From Glandiceps talaboti (taxonomy: Eukaryota > Hemichordata > Enteropneusta > Spengelidae): 64,000 nucleotides of DNA. Of the stretch, positions 12,701-25,557 are shown one piece after another (within the stretch, counting starts at the first letter, position 1; each line of letters begins with the position of its first letter). The notes below the pieces were generated by a model. The model was not told the origin of the DNA. It searched no databases and was given only the letters and a program-made list of their open reading frames with translations. The stretch spans positions 10,922,410-10,986,409 of the forward strand of contig NC_135556.1 of assembly GCF_964340395.1 (NCBI RefSeq). Direction: 5' to 3'. Made by a program: the position numbers and the translations under genes.

Positions 12701-13226
12701 TCAAGTCGCCATGTTGGCTTATTGCTAAATATGCAGACGGGTTTGTGTTTGTTTCTCCCCGATCAATATCGAAACATAGCCTGTGTCTGAGACTTGCCGC
12801 AGCCGATAATGTCGGTTCGCTTTCAAATACGTCATCGTCGAGCACATTAATCGCTATCTCCTCTTTAGTTGTACGACGCCCTGGTGCCCCGGGCGACATA
12901 GAACGACCGTACGTCTGTTGCTGCGAATCGGCCTTCGCATTACCTGCAATTGTATATGTTGTGCTACTGGCGGCGACTCGGGGATATGCAGTGATTTCTT
13001 CTCTGTACTGCGGCGATTCGAATCTCCTAACGGTGTATGTGTCTACAGGTGAATCGTGGGCACGTTCTGGGCTACTTACCGGTGAAGTGCTAGTAATTTG
13101 TCCTCGAGTAATGTTACATTTTGCTAGACTGCGACTACTTTGCGGCATTCCTAGCCTGTGTACCGATTCGTCTTGTTGGGCTAGTCGCGGCGGCTGTCCC
13201 TTTCTTCCGGGTGTCTGCTCAGTCAT
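9714..13226 (-). CDS. large first coding exon of an unrecognised Ser-rich, probably disordered protein (partial)
   Basis: The ATG at 13224-13226 sits in a reasonable Kozak context (GCCATGA). The frame is open for 1,171 codons and stops exactly at a consensus donor (GAC|GTAAGT), phase 0; the eight codons after it before the stop are intron. The product begins MTEQTPGRKGQ and is rich in Ser, Pro, Gln, Arg and Glu, with no membrane span and no catalytic signature. Visible features are a poly-Ser stretch near residues 262-268, many SP and SPR sites, a tryptophan motif KSWTWPNG near 940, an acidic patch EVEQEDEEAMDVE near 975, a basic charged segment KRKERLRKVK near 1035, and Pro-rich PKIEPPPVKTKK at the exon end. 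This composition suits an intrinsically disordered N-terminal region of a cytoskeletal or signalling scaffold whose folded domains would be in later exons left of the window. That is inference; I do not recognise the family. Confidence 0.85.
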
Positions 13227-14723
13227 GGCAATTTGCAGCCTTCAAATATACGCTGAACATCGTATGGATTTATAAATACAACTAGCTGGCTTTAGTATCT
13301 AGTTTGCCTTCTTACTATTGAGGTATGCGTAGGTTGATGACATGGTGATATCTCTTGTCAATCGGCAAGTATAGCTGCGCTACCAGGTCAAACTTCACCA
13401 ACATTCCCACGGTACGGTGAATCTACAGGCACAACATCTTACACATTTCTTGTACAAACCTGTCCTGGTTTCCCGGTGTTTGTGAGCGATCGACGCAAGC
13501 AGTTGTTATCTTACAGAAAAAGTCATCCCGGTACCTCACTCCTAGTCTTTCAATGACGAAGACGGGCGACGAGCACGAGATACCTGACTTGAACAGTCCA
13601 CTGTGAACAGGGCGACGAGCACACAAGTTTGTCCTTTTGTAATGTTGACCACACTTGATTGAGAAAATGCAATACGGCCTTGTCATGCAAATTAGTATCT
13701 GCAAAAGAGCACAAAACAGAACGTGAAAAGCCAAAGTCCCGACACAGAGAAGGCAAACTTCAAAACCATAGCGTGCACATGGAAGTCAACAGAAGAGGCC
13801 AACTACCTCTGCTAAATACGAATGCAAGAAAATGTATAAATGAACATTATATGTGAATGCGTGGACACTACTCCACAGGGGGTGGATTTGGTCACGTGGC
13901 ACTCATTCAATGAACTGAGGATCATACCTATGGGAAATATATTAACAACGAAATAAAATACGAACAATTTGTAAATTGTGATACCGTATTTCAATATACC
14001 AGCTTACTTTCGGGAATAAAACATTAAATTAGTTAACAATATTATAATAATGAACCATTTTCATGTGGTCACTGGTTGATCTGTATAAAACGGATCTAAG
14101 TAATACCCGGACCGTGACGTAGGCTATTACCGTATCATAATACAAATATCCTATTGATAAAATGTTTTCAATAAAAAAGAAACAAAATTGACTAAAATAA
14201 CACAAGTCCACCATAATAACTTTGAAAATAACCCCGAGTTAATTTGGGAATGTGTTGAGTCATATACATGCATTGACCGTAGCGTGACATAGAGCGGCGA
14301 TGTTTGTATTTCACAGATGGATGTTCGTCCAGCACACTACATGCAACGTGTGACGTCAATCCAGTGCCTTAATAATGCGGTGTAAAACTTCACTAACTGT
14401 GTTGACAAATTGGTTGCATATTTTGTAAACCAATGTCGGTCATTGAACTTAACAAATAAGGAGATACCAGTGGTATTTCTGGTATTTTGATTTTTTTCAG
14501 CATATGTATGATCTCTTCACTCAGTTATTTAGTTATGATAATGAATGATGTGGACATTGAGATAGGCAATATTTTCTCCTCACGTGCGTGCATTGAATCA
14601 ATGATACTATTTTGGTGCAGAGTTATGCACAAACCCTTTAAACGTAGTCAGAAGTACAGTCTTATTTTAAAGATTGCAAAGGGTTGAAAATGCGTCATTT
14701 CCACTTTACAAAAAAATGATGAA
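13227..14723. other. probable 5' UTR and promoter region of the minus-strand gene, then intergenic
   Basis: The first few hundred bases upstream of the minus-strand ATG are richer in GC and CpG than the surroundings (for example GGGCGACGAGCACGAGA near 13564 and a related GGGCGACGAGCACACA near 13610). That fits a transcription start region, but no TATA box or initiator can be assigned. Beyond about 13800 the sequence is AT-rich with no coding evidence. Confidence 0.35.
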
Positions 14724-14724
14724 T

Positions 14725-14755
<31 letters not shown>

Positions 14756-14815
14756 TGAGACAGAGACAGAGACAGAGACAGAGACAGAGACAGAGACAGA
14801 GACAGAGACAGAGAG
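14724..14815. repeat. (GA)n / (GACAGA)n microsatellite
   Basis: Pure GA dinucleotides pass into GACAGA hexanucleotides, about 92 bp in all. Confidence 0.95.
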
Positions 14816-17800
14816 CTATGTACTTGGCTAGCATATTTTGAAAAGGGAGAAAGGAACTTTTGATGCTCTAAACACAAGTACCATATGTGGAGTTTAATTT
14901 TTTTGTCTGTAGACCAAAGCTTACATAGGTAATCTTATAATAAAACTTGGTACAGTCGAACCAGGCTGTGGAAAGGTCTGATCTTTAAAAACAGGCCACA
15001 ACAGTAAGTTCGATGGGAAATCTGTCTAGTTCATTTCCATTCATTTCCATTCGGATCTTGTGACAGGGAAAATTGACACCTTCCTTCTTCCGTGATCATC
15101 TTTTTAAGAGATGCCGCATGCGATGTGAAATGGTCTTGTTATTTCACATGAGTGCCCCAAGAGGGCGCTACATTATCACCGCCACACTTAAATCCGGAGT
15201 TTGTGTGAAATGTTAAACCGTATGTAGACGGTCCGAAAAAAGTTTATGAAAGCCAACGTTTCGGCGATAACCGTTCCTTTCCTGAGTTTAAAATAGAACT
15301 GACTGAAAGTGACTGACTTTGTTTTGTTTTTTTTCTCTTTCTTTTTAGTCATTTTTTAAAAATACTAATACTTTTCTTATGCATATTTTTCAGGACTTTC
15401 ATATTTCGTTTGCACATGTAACACCTTCTGGTCTACTTTGAGTTTTTTTTTCATTTTGGTAGCAAATGTGATAAATTTGACATCATACTCTCCAAGTTTT
15501 GGTCATCTCTTTCAAAACTTACACTTTACGAGTAAAAATACTGCAAAACCATAACAGTTATCCAAGATTTCTGAAATGTTGCATTTTCATCAACAAAATA
15601 TGAAGAAGAAAAAAATTAAATAAAACCCAAAATAGATCACACAAGATGTTATCTACGTTGTGTCACATACAAAGCTTTAGTATCACAGCAATGGCTTAAA
15701 TGGGAGCATTTACGATCTAAAAAAAATATGTTGGCAGTATAGTCAAACGTAAAAGCTCGTTATCAAAAAAAGGCGGATTTCCACGTTTAAAGTTAGAGAC
15801 CTATAGGTCGACAGAAATCACGACACGTTTACACAAATTGTGTCTTTTGCGTATTGAACTTGGTTGCGTCATCATTACATGATGAAGTGTATTTTAGTAC
15901 CAGATATCTCGTTGTGTATCACACATGGTCCAATTTGCGCCAACCTAGCTGTAATGTAACGTGTATATTTTTGTTCTAATGTCGTAGCGATTTTGTTATA
16001 CAGTTCACGCAGGTGGGTTTCAAATAATATAAGACGATATTTGAGTCCCATTGTTCGTAAACTCCCTGGACACTATAAGCTTACTGACCTTCGAACAAAA
16101 TTAGTCGAACGTGTTATGATTTGACCACGGGTAATTGGAGAGTACCAGGTATGAGTTATTTTAAGCTACACACACTTGTACTCGTGATGTGCAATGGGCG
16201 GGGTGAGATGTAAAACGGGAGTGTGAATGTCGCCAATGCTTTAATGTCAATGAACTACACATCACTCACAGTGACAATAGTTTTTCCCCTCAGTTTTAAG
16301 GTCACTGACACATAATGTTTTAATCCACTTTTACCATGATACCTGATTGGCCTTTTAGAATTTGTGAGTTTTGGAACATAAGTACCTGACTTAGGTTGTG
16401 GGTATCAACTGTTAGTATTATAAGTTGGGGAGAATAAAAACCCATTAACTTAAATAACCCATTTTTAATCAATTGGGAGATAACCATATAGTTATTCATA
16501 TTGTTTCCCTGTTGCAATCACGGAGTATTGCCGACATTGTTTTGCGATTTTTTTTTCACACAGCTTTTTCAGTCCATTGCTATAAATAACTCTGAAATCG
16601 CATAACTGCAAATCAATTTGCGTAAATAACATTACCTATATCGAGACTGGTCTGAAAAAAACACCCAGACAGGCTAGACTGCCTCGAATAATTGATTCGA
16701 TAATGCAAGGATAGTGCTGGCTTTATTTCGCCAACCATTTAAAAGAGATTCCCAACATTGTTCTGTTTAGTTTTCTTTTTCCATTGGAAGCCCAAGTTAA
16801 CCATTAGGCCACATTATATTTAGCGGCTTTTACAACGAGTGGAATTATCTGTGAGGGTACAACATAGTTCTTCTATTGTTGCCATACAATCGTAAAGTGG
16901 TACAATTGCGGGAAAGCTGTCCGTCAATCCATAAAATTGACATGGTGTTTTTTTCCTGACAATCATGCACGTGCGTCCCCATCACCTATATCTGTCCTGG
17001 AGGCATTTTCAGGGACGTTGCATCAACAAGAATGCACTTAGCGCCGTAATCAACGACAGACTTGAAGGACTTCCAACGAAGTTCAAATGTAGTTGTCACT
17101 GGAATGTTTGAGAAAAGAACTTGAAGATTGTTGGAATCTATGAGCCGATAACAAACATTTTGACAACGTAAAAGAGCGAGCAAATACCTCACTACCGTAA
17201 GACATTCGTTGTCTTGTCTCTAATGTACTTTTGTAGTATTTACTATCGTATTAACTTGTAGATTCCGAGGTTATGCCCCACGGCTATGCCCAAAGCTATG
17301 CCCTAATCGGCTGACCAATCGTATTTACATAATATTTGCATAATTCATAACTCTAGTAGACAGTGACATAATACCTGTGCTGAAACACATGATACATGCG
17401 CCAAACGGAGGTGAGTTACATGTAATCTCTGGTCATGTCTAACACGTGCAAATTTTTTAATACTTTAACCGTCTTCCTTTTTTTTCCAACCGAACTTCTC
17501 ACCTCAAGTACTAGGCATTGTTGTATAGAAAACAATAAGGCACTCGTGTCAACTCAATTTCAAGTATTAGACACACACACTTCGGGAAAACAACATGCCA
17601 CTAGTACGTACAAACAAAGTCAGCAATACCACAATTTCACCCATTCTCAACTATCAACAGTTCCCATACTTTAATATCTTGTCTGATATGACACAAACTG
17701 TTGTCATGGTAACAGAGTTCTGTTATGCGTTGCTTATAATGTGGAACATATTCTCCTGGGTTTTGTTTTATTTTACACGAAAAGTAATAATTCTTTCTTT

Positions 17801-18394
17801 TGCAAACAAAGCTTATTCGACCTTCCGCAAAAGTAGATCTCGGCACTTTATACGTATAACCCTAGACCACTAAAACAAACTTTTGTGGTCTGAGGTATAT
17901 AACCTTTATAGGTAAATCCGCATACTTCATATACACAAATGTAGACAGCTGCAATCCTGGCTTCGTCGATGATCACAACTTGAAGCCCTAGAAATCAATG
18001 ATCATAATGACCCCACACATCCCGCATCTCCGCAAAATTGTAGCATTACTCCGGTTCTGTATCAGTTAATTGCCAACTTTATGATGCAGACAAAATATAC
18101 TACTTCCGTATTGACCGATAAGCTTATCTTTTGAGTCCCTATTCCTAAATGAGGGTTTTTTTGTGACTTGCAAAAATGAATTTTCACTAGTAAAGTTACT
18201 AATTATTAGTGGATGATATGTCTGGATTTACAATAAGGGGAAAGATTTTGAAGTTGTATGTCCAACTATGAAATATATAAATATATAAATAAATAAATAT
18301 TATATATATATATAATCTGTTATATATACCATATGTTACTCTACATAATTCAACAAGTGTTTGGGGATGAAAAGAGATAACAAAACATATTGAC
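14816..18394. other. intergenic, no gene recognised
   Basis: No exon with domain signature. A minus-strand open frame at 16986-17192 (68 codons) is the least unlikely candidate but has no recognisable family. A CCAAGAGGGCGCTAC sequence at about 15157-15171 resembles a CTCF core motif. The rest is AT-rich with short homopolymers. Confidence 0.5.
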
Positions 18395-18429
18395 AAAGAC
18401 AGACACAGACACACACAGACACACACACG

Positions 18430-18460
<31 letters not shown>

Positions 18461-18745
18461 GTGTGTATGTATGTATGTATGTATGTATGTATGTATGTAT
18501 GTATGTATGTATGTATGTATGTATGTATGTATGTGTGTGTGTATGTATGTGTGTGTATGTATGTATGTATGTATGTATGTATGTATGTATGTATGTATGT
18601 ATGTATGTATGTATGTATGTATGTATGTGTGTGTATGTATGTGTGTGTATGTATGTATGTATGTATGTATGTATGTATGTATGTATGTATGTAGGTAGGT
18701 AGGTAGGTAGGTAGGTAGGTAGGTAGGTAGGTAGGTATGTATATT
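18395..18745. repeat. compound (GACACA)/(CA)/(GTAT)/(GTAG) microsatellite
   Basis: About 350 bp: a CA-rich left part, a long GTAT tetranucleotide tract with embedded GTGTGT variants, then a pure GTAG tract (18692-18735). The open frames reading His-Thr-Tyr-Ile or Met-Tyr-Val-Cys repeats are artefacts of the tetranucleotide. Confidence 0.97.
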
Positions 18746-19255
18746 TGTATGTATATCATAAAGCTGATATGCTTGACGGTGCGCTGTTAACAAAGAGAAA
18801 ATGTTATAGCGAGATTTTGAAACCTATGCAGTTGATAACATCCAGTTTATATATATATTATATAATTATATATATCTTACACAGGTTATGATGTTTATAT
18901 ATACATACAGTGAGATTTCTCTTTGCGCCCCTGATATATCAGTTTACAGCCTTAATCAAGAGGTATATGAGTTTACTGATGGAAGTGACTGCATTTGGTG
19001 TATAAGTTTACGTCTAAGAACATGTAATCTGTAATCATCTACAAACACATACCAACATTACATGTGCTGTGTTCAAGTCGATTACTTTCTTAGATCTAAT
19101 TATAGTTAGGACTGTCTTTCAGCACTGCATCACTCCACTATCAGGTACTTTGATCAAATAATTGCATAATAACTCCTTTCGTTAGTCACGGTAACCACAA
19201 CTTTGGCACAAAAGGTCATTCAGAATATTGCCTTCAGTATACGTTTGCTACAACT
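18746..19255. other. intergenic, nothing recognised
   Basis: AT-rich sequence with TATATA runs near 18850. No coding evidence. Confidence 0.5.
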
Positions 19256-19304
19256 CGAAAGAAAGAAAGCAAGAAAGAAAAAAAACAAGAAAGAGAGAAA
19301 AAGA

Positions 19305-19349
<45 letters not shown>

Positions 19350-19367
19350 AATAATGACTAGGAGAGA

Positions 19368-19403
<36 letters not shown>

Positions 19404-19420
19404 CAGAGACAGAGGAGGGA
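19256..19420. repeat. compound (GAAA)/(CAGA)/(GA)/(GACAGA) microsatellite
   Basis: Successive blocks of GAAA, CAGA, GA and GACAGA, purine-rich on the plus strand, about 165 bp. The GA then GACAGA order is the same as at 14724-14815. Confidence 0.95.
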
Positions 19421-22400
19421 GGGGGAATTTCATCTCATTTTAAAAATACAGTCTCTCTTAAACTTGTGGTCTGTTGTTTGGTTGTATGGGAAATTGAACA
19501 ATGTCACATTTCATTACACTGATTTACCTTGCGTGATAGGCGAATTTGTTATTTTCCTGTTACGCACTGGCAACTACGTGGGAGAGATGTATTTTCCACT
19601 TGTCTATATTTTATTGTATTGCTGTGTTTAATTCCTAAGTGCCAAAATCGCACCTTAGACTGACCCATATGATCAAGAAGCCAAAATATTTTCGATCGCT
19701 ACATAGGAACCATTGTGACAATCTATGGCACTGTCTTCAGATATTCTAGCGGCGAACAATACATTAAGTGGGATACAACGTAAAGTGGAAGGCCTCACAC
19801 ACTGAAAAAAAAACCCGAAAGTTTAATAGTCCGTCTCGATGTGACAAATATTTGATTTAGGTGAGACTTGTCTTCTTCTTTTTTTACCTATTTCAAAGTT
19901 ATGCAGATTTCGAGTCGATAATCAAATCCGCAATGAAAAGAAACAGGCCGGGTGACAGGATACGATTTCCTGTGTTGTTGAATAGACGATGTCGTCTTCC
20001 AATACAGCAACTCCAAGATTACACAACTACAAGATTACTATTATGGTGGCAATAACAAACACGCTCCATCGACAAGGTTGGCGCAAACAAGATGCGAGTA
20101 CTACTGGAGTATCTTGGGGGCACGTTAGGCCCCGAAGTGCACTCAAGACTATGACACACTCACCAATCACCAAATGATTAATCTAGATGAATTATCCGCA
20201 GTCCCCAGTTGGGATACTGTACGTGTTAACTAAAAATAGTTTGATGGTTTGCGTCCGGTTACATTTTGGTCAGGAGCTCGGGGAACAATATCTGTATATG
20301 ATTTCAACCGCAACCAAATACATAAATCAGCATTCTAGAACAAACAAAGTCACATTGCGGAAGACCGGACAATTGCATGTATATTGGGTAACCCACTCGA
20401 ATGTGTCATAATAACAATCAAACACCTTTTAACACTCCATTCGTCATGTTGACGGCGTCGCCATCAAAAAAACAAGTCTTGGTTGAATACACCCTTTATT
20501 TCTGGATGTCTCTTGGTTTAGTGGGCAATCATAGATCATTAATTGGCTTATGCAGGAGGGCCCAGACCACTGTCAAAGGCAATGTTAAGACTCAGTAGGA
20601 CAACTTTTTTTTGTACTTCACGTGATTCATTGTCATAGAGTAAAGATGTCAATGTCCTTCAGTCTAGCATGGCACAGTAGCATTCCAACGAGCAGAGACT
20701 GGAATGTAGTTATCAATGGACTCGACAACATCTTACAAGGTGGTTGGAATTTGACAGGTCCAGTCCACATTTTCGTAATTTCGAAAGCACTTTTTTTTTC
20801 AGAAATTGAGGTTTTTGAAATCGAAAATTTTGACAGTATTGGTTCACTATTGTGACCATCTCTCGTGATGCAACACGTTGAATGGATTTGAATATAGCAT
20901 TTTATAGTTTGTGGCGCACTTCTCGATCTGGAGATAAACAAGCAGGACACAGCTCATACGTGTTTACCCCAGTCACATTCTACAGTCGTAAAGATGAACT
21001 GCCGAGCAACGAATTTGGCTTGACAGATAATAAATAAAAGTTGAGCAATATTACACTATAAGACAATACTGTTTCCAAACAATGTTTCCATGGTTACACC
21101 TAAAATGTTAGAACTGTATTTCTCGACAGTGTTTTTACCCTGTCACGTGACACTTCCATACTTTGTCGTATAGAGTGCGCGATGTCTTTCATTTGGGCAC
21201 CAAAGTCAGGAGTTTAATCAAGTACAACATAATGTTGTATTCCAGGTGATCTTGAACTTCACTTACCTGGTGGTAATAGAAGAACGTGTGTGGTTGCGTC
21301 CTGGAATGTCTATTCGATGATGATCTAAGACGAAATCCAATGGGCCCAGTTGACCTTCAAATACAAATAAACTTCCCTTCTCCTTCTTTTGGCTGAAAAC
21401 AACCGAAAAAGTTAACGTTGATAATGTTCTAAAAAAAGTGGCAGTGTGTGAGTCGGTGTGAGTGATGACACGATTGCCATTGCGTGCACTGAAAAGAAGT
21501 CTGGGCCAGCGGACGCTCTAGGCTTTCGGGTAAAATCTAACAGGTAGTTTATTAGCTACTTAGGGCGTACTATACCGTAAACAAAACTGTTGACCAAACA
21601 CTGTGATGTGAATGAAAGTATGAACTGGTATACCGTTCTTTTGTAACCCACGTTGATTATACTCGCACACAAGAAACAATTTACTGTCAACGGTAGCGGC
21701 CAAACACTACTTTAAAAAGAAATTTGTAAATAAAAAACAAACAAAGCAAACTCATTCATTTGTTTGTTTGCAACACCATACATAAAGAAAACCAACACCA
21801 TTAAAGTGCGGATAAAACGAACGACATCATATAAACACACTTACTGGTGGAATAATGTATAAGTGTGTCGCGGAGCTTTCAAAGATCAAAAGCAGGACTT
21901 TCACTCTATTGGTTTTTTAAGTTATATGTTTTCAATGTGTTCACACCATTTGTTTGTGTGATTAAACGAGATTTCCAGTACTTAATTTTTACAGCTTTCC
22001 AAGGGATTCATTATGCTATTTTATATAAATGGAAAGAATTGTCAGTGAGTAGAGTTTACGAGATCTTAAATGAAGTGTGTACAGTACCCAGGTGACCGAT
22101 ATTGGTTTTTCTGAAAAACCAACTAAATGACGAAACCTTTTGGTTGAGCAGTGTTGCATATCCGTAAATAGTTAAACAACAATCCCCACATACCAGTCAT
22201 CGTATTGAAGCAATTAAAAGAAGTTTAGGTACTTGTCAAAACGCTTCAAAAATTCGCGAAATGTGGAGTACTTTTCAGAAGAACATTTATAGGTGTTGAG
22301 AGGTCAGACATCCAATGACCCCTAAAAAAAGATGTCAATCCGTACCTCCGAAAATATCATATGAAAACAAATTCCTGACCAAACTGAGTTTACACGTTTG

Positions 22401-24084
22401 CAATATATGTTCACAATATTTTATGAAACCAACAGCATTTATGAATTTTAACTTCACTCATATTTCAACATCAAAATTCATCTCACTCACTTTCCTCAAT
22501 TTCAGGGGGGTGGGGGTCCTCCCAGATAAAGATATACGGATATGTGGTGCTGTCCAAATGGGTCACTCTTTCACGAATATCTATCTACACATGGGTAGAG
22601 TTTTCATCTGAAAATTCCTCTAATCATGGGGTCGATAATATGGGAAACCTCGTCATGCTTCAAGTTAGTAATACCTTCACACCATCAGAATAAAGGTAAT
22701 TGGCTGGATGATTGTGACTGGAAATCCATGACAATGGATTATACAAGGGTAGATATTTTGAACTTAGACCGCACACTATGTCTTAAAATTTGAGGGGTCG
22801 CCCCCCCCCCCCCCGGGCCTCAATTTGTCCATGTATCGAATCCAGTTGACATGCCTTCCATGAACGGGGGTTTCTTTAGGGGCAAAGCAAGAGGCTTGTT
22901 CGATTTTCGGGTACAGAAAAAAAACAATATTTTCTTTATTCATTGCAAGTTGTAGAATATTTCAAAATGGCCTTTTAGGATTAGTGGTTCCAGATCTCCA
23001 AGTTATGTTATCAAATCTTCGAAGAGATGTCTATAGAGACCAGCGATAGATGAATACAAAGGCAGCATTTTACAAGATTGTTTGCAAAGATTGCACAAAC
23101 ATTTATCGTGTATATCCACATTTAATCCGATACTAGTGTCTGTTGACAGTTTCGTGGTATTTCATACTATTGACATGGCCACTATTGACATAACATACAC
23201 TGCGGGTGTGATGAAAAAAGGTTGGGGTTATGATTCGTCCTTCACCAGCTCACCACTGAATGAACTTTACAATGTCAAATAATCATGGTGGGTCAGATCT
23301 TGTAACTTTTATATCACTAGAGAAATTATTCCGCGATGTTTTTATTTGTAAAGCCAACGGAAATGCGAATGACCCGAAGTGGTCCTGTTACTTAGTGTCG
23401 AAGGCGAGAAGTGACAAAACGTTGACGTAGATGCGTGTTGTCATGACATAAAGCTACCAAGATATGTTTTATGTTCGAACGGGTTCAATTTGGCTTCCGT
23501 GTGATAACAGTACCTGTCGTTGCGTTTGTGATGTTTAATTCCATACCTGCAAGTACGGTCAAATAAAAGTTCATTGGTTTATCCACTTACATATTTCATA
23601 TCGCACTAGAAGGACCGGTCTCTACGTTGAATTCGTATTCTCTGCCTCGTCATTATCTAGTTTCTCTGCGATGGTGATATTTTGCGGGTCACCCCACAGA
23701 CACGTGTTTCCCAAGATATATATCAGAATGTTTCTATCAGAATACAATAAAATATCGACAATATTGACGTGTTTAGCTAATTGTAACAAATGCCTGTGGT
23801 CACCCGCACCAACTTGGTAAACTAAAGTGTGGTCGACACGTAACTTTTTGAGCAGACACCATAGTAACCGTCCAAGTACACAGACTAGCTGTGTGTTGTG
23901 ATTTATGAATATTTGTGCCAACATGGTACCACCAATACTCTGTCACTATCACCTACAGTTGTTAAAGGTCAAAACGTGCGAGACTTATCACGTGACTGTC
24001 CTTAAAACAGAGACAATGTCTTCTCTTCCTAAAACACAGCATAATGACTTTATTCTTCCTATATTTATTTATCTACCATCCAAC
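19421..24084. other. intergenic, no gene recognised
   Basis: Only short open frames without splice context or recognisable domains. A poly-C run lies at about 22800-22815. I see no promoter or RNA gene that I can defend. Confidence 0.5.
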
Positions 24085-24165
24085 AGGCATTGCCCAATAA
24101 CAGGAGGGTTCAGTGTTAGTGCAGGAGGAAACCAGAGTACCCGGAGAAAACCGGCATTGTTCGGT
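24085..24165. repeat. possible interspersed-repeat fragment (GGAGGAAACC.GAGTACCCGGAGAAAACC type)
   Basis: Around 24122-24153 the sequence reads GCAGGAGGAAACCAGAGTAC followed by CCGGAGAAAACC. From memory, near-identical strings recur in the genomes of many aquatic animals as part of a dispersed element, so this is probably a repeat fragment. No element boundaries could be seen. Confidence 0.35.
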
Positions 24166-25397
24166 AGAGTCAAACTGAATGATACTCTTCTTACTTACTA
24201 TACAGCAATGTTTCCATATTATGCAGTGGAAAGAGACGAACATTTCAATGTTAAGAACACTATTTGACCAAGTGAAACAAATCCACAATACAAGAGGTTT
24301 AATACAATGAAGTGATTGCTGAACACATAAGCGAAGATGACTTGCATTTTGGTTTTATATCTTGTTATCTTTCATTCAGTCATGGCCGTACTAAATATTG
24401 AAGTTATGTGAGTCGGAGCAATGCGGATGTGTGTCGACAAAATTTTCCTAGAAGGCGTCATACTAGAGATATCTAAATTGTTGAGTAGGCGTACTGTATC
24501 ATCGGTCTTATGATACTCTAATGTTTTAATTGTTTCTCATGCTTATGACATTTTCTGAACAAATATGACGTACGTATTTATTTAATAGCTAAATATGTTT
24601 TATTGCCCAAAGGGACGGGAAGATGGGAATATTTCGTCCTAGATATGTTTCGCATGTTTACATGTATTACGTTTAACATAATTCAAACATGACATAATAA
24701 ATTCGTTGAAAAAAATACAATTACGCAAACTGATAAACCATGGCAACGAACTATATCTATTACTATCGTAAAATTACTTGTACAAAAATGTATGCTTTCT
24801 AAAATGATTAAATGTCAAACTTATTTAAATGTCAAACTTAATTAAACATCTGCGCCAACCGCGAGTAATTTTTATATGCTAAATATTATATATTCAATAG
24901 AAGTCCGTTTAGAACAATTTTCTTACAGTGATTTTTAATAAGTCCAATAACCCCTCCTCTCCCCCTACTGGAACACATTTGAGCATTCCTGGGATACAGG
25001 CGCACTTTTTTGGAGGCGGGGAGGGAGGGGGGTTTCTTTACTCGAGTAGACACCCAAATTCAAACGCCTTACTCTAGCTACAATAAGCTCATGTTATGGT
25101 CAATCTGTGATGCTTCTCAACACATCTGACGAATACGTTTCAATCGCCATGTGAAGTAACGATACAACAATGATAACGTACATATTACTATGGACCAATC
25201 GCCGAGTATATTCATATACAACCCATAACACCAAAGTAAAGTAATATCTGTATGTACCACACAATAGTTTATAGCATCCGTATCAAGTGTGTAAAAGCAT
25301 ACTGTATCATTTGCTAATTGACCACATGATATAATAGAAAGGCCACGTGCTAGGCTTATAAATAAACCAATTGAAACAGTATACTTTCACGCTTGAT
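24166..25397. other. intergenic, nothing recognised
   Basis: AT-rich, with a G-rich stretch near 25011-25031. No exon evidence. Confidence 0.5.
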
Positions 25398-25557
25398 ATG
25401 AATGCTATAAACGAGTGAAGTACATAGAGAAAATGCTTTACTCCAGTGTTACTCGTTGTAATCACAGACAAGTTGCTTGTCTGTGTTGTAATATGAATGC
25501 TACAAACGAGTGTAGCACATCGAGGAAGTGCTTTACTTCAGTGTTACTAGTTGTACT
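25398..25557. repeat. pair of about 65-bp direct repeats flanking a perfect hairpin
   Basis: A block starting TATGAATGCTATAAACGAGT (from about 25398) recurs from about 25491 as TATGAATGCTACAAACGAGT, and both copies run on to CAGTGTTACTNGTTGTA. Between them lies a perfect hairpin CACAGACAAG-TTG-CTTGTCTGTG (25463-25485). Confidence 0.85.

Noticed and set aside
16986-17192. Minus-strand 68-codon frame, considered as an exon
   Set aside because: Composition is protein-like, but no recognisable family and no clear polypyrimidine tract or partner exons nearby.
18199-18793. Long open frames on both strands across 18.2-18.8 kb
   Set aside because: They are translations of GTAT/TACA tetranucleotides (Tyr-Ile-His-Thr or Met-Tyr-Val-Cys repeats). 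The same artefact occurs at 39.7-40.4, 58.3-58.7 and 59.4-59.7 kb.
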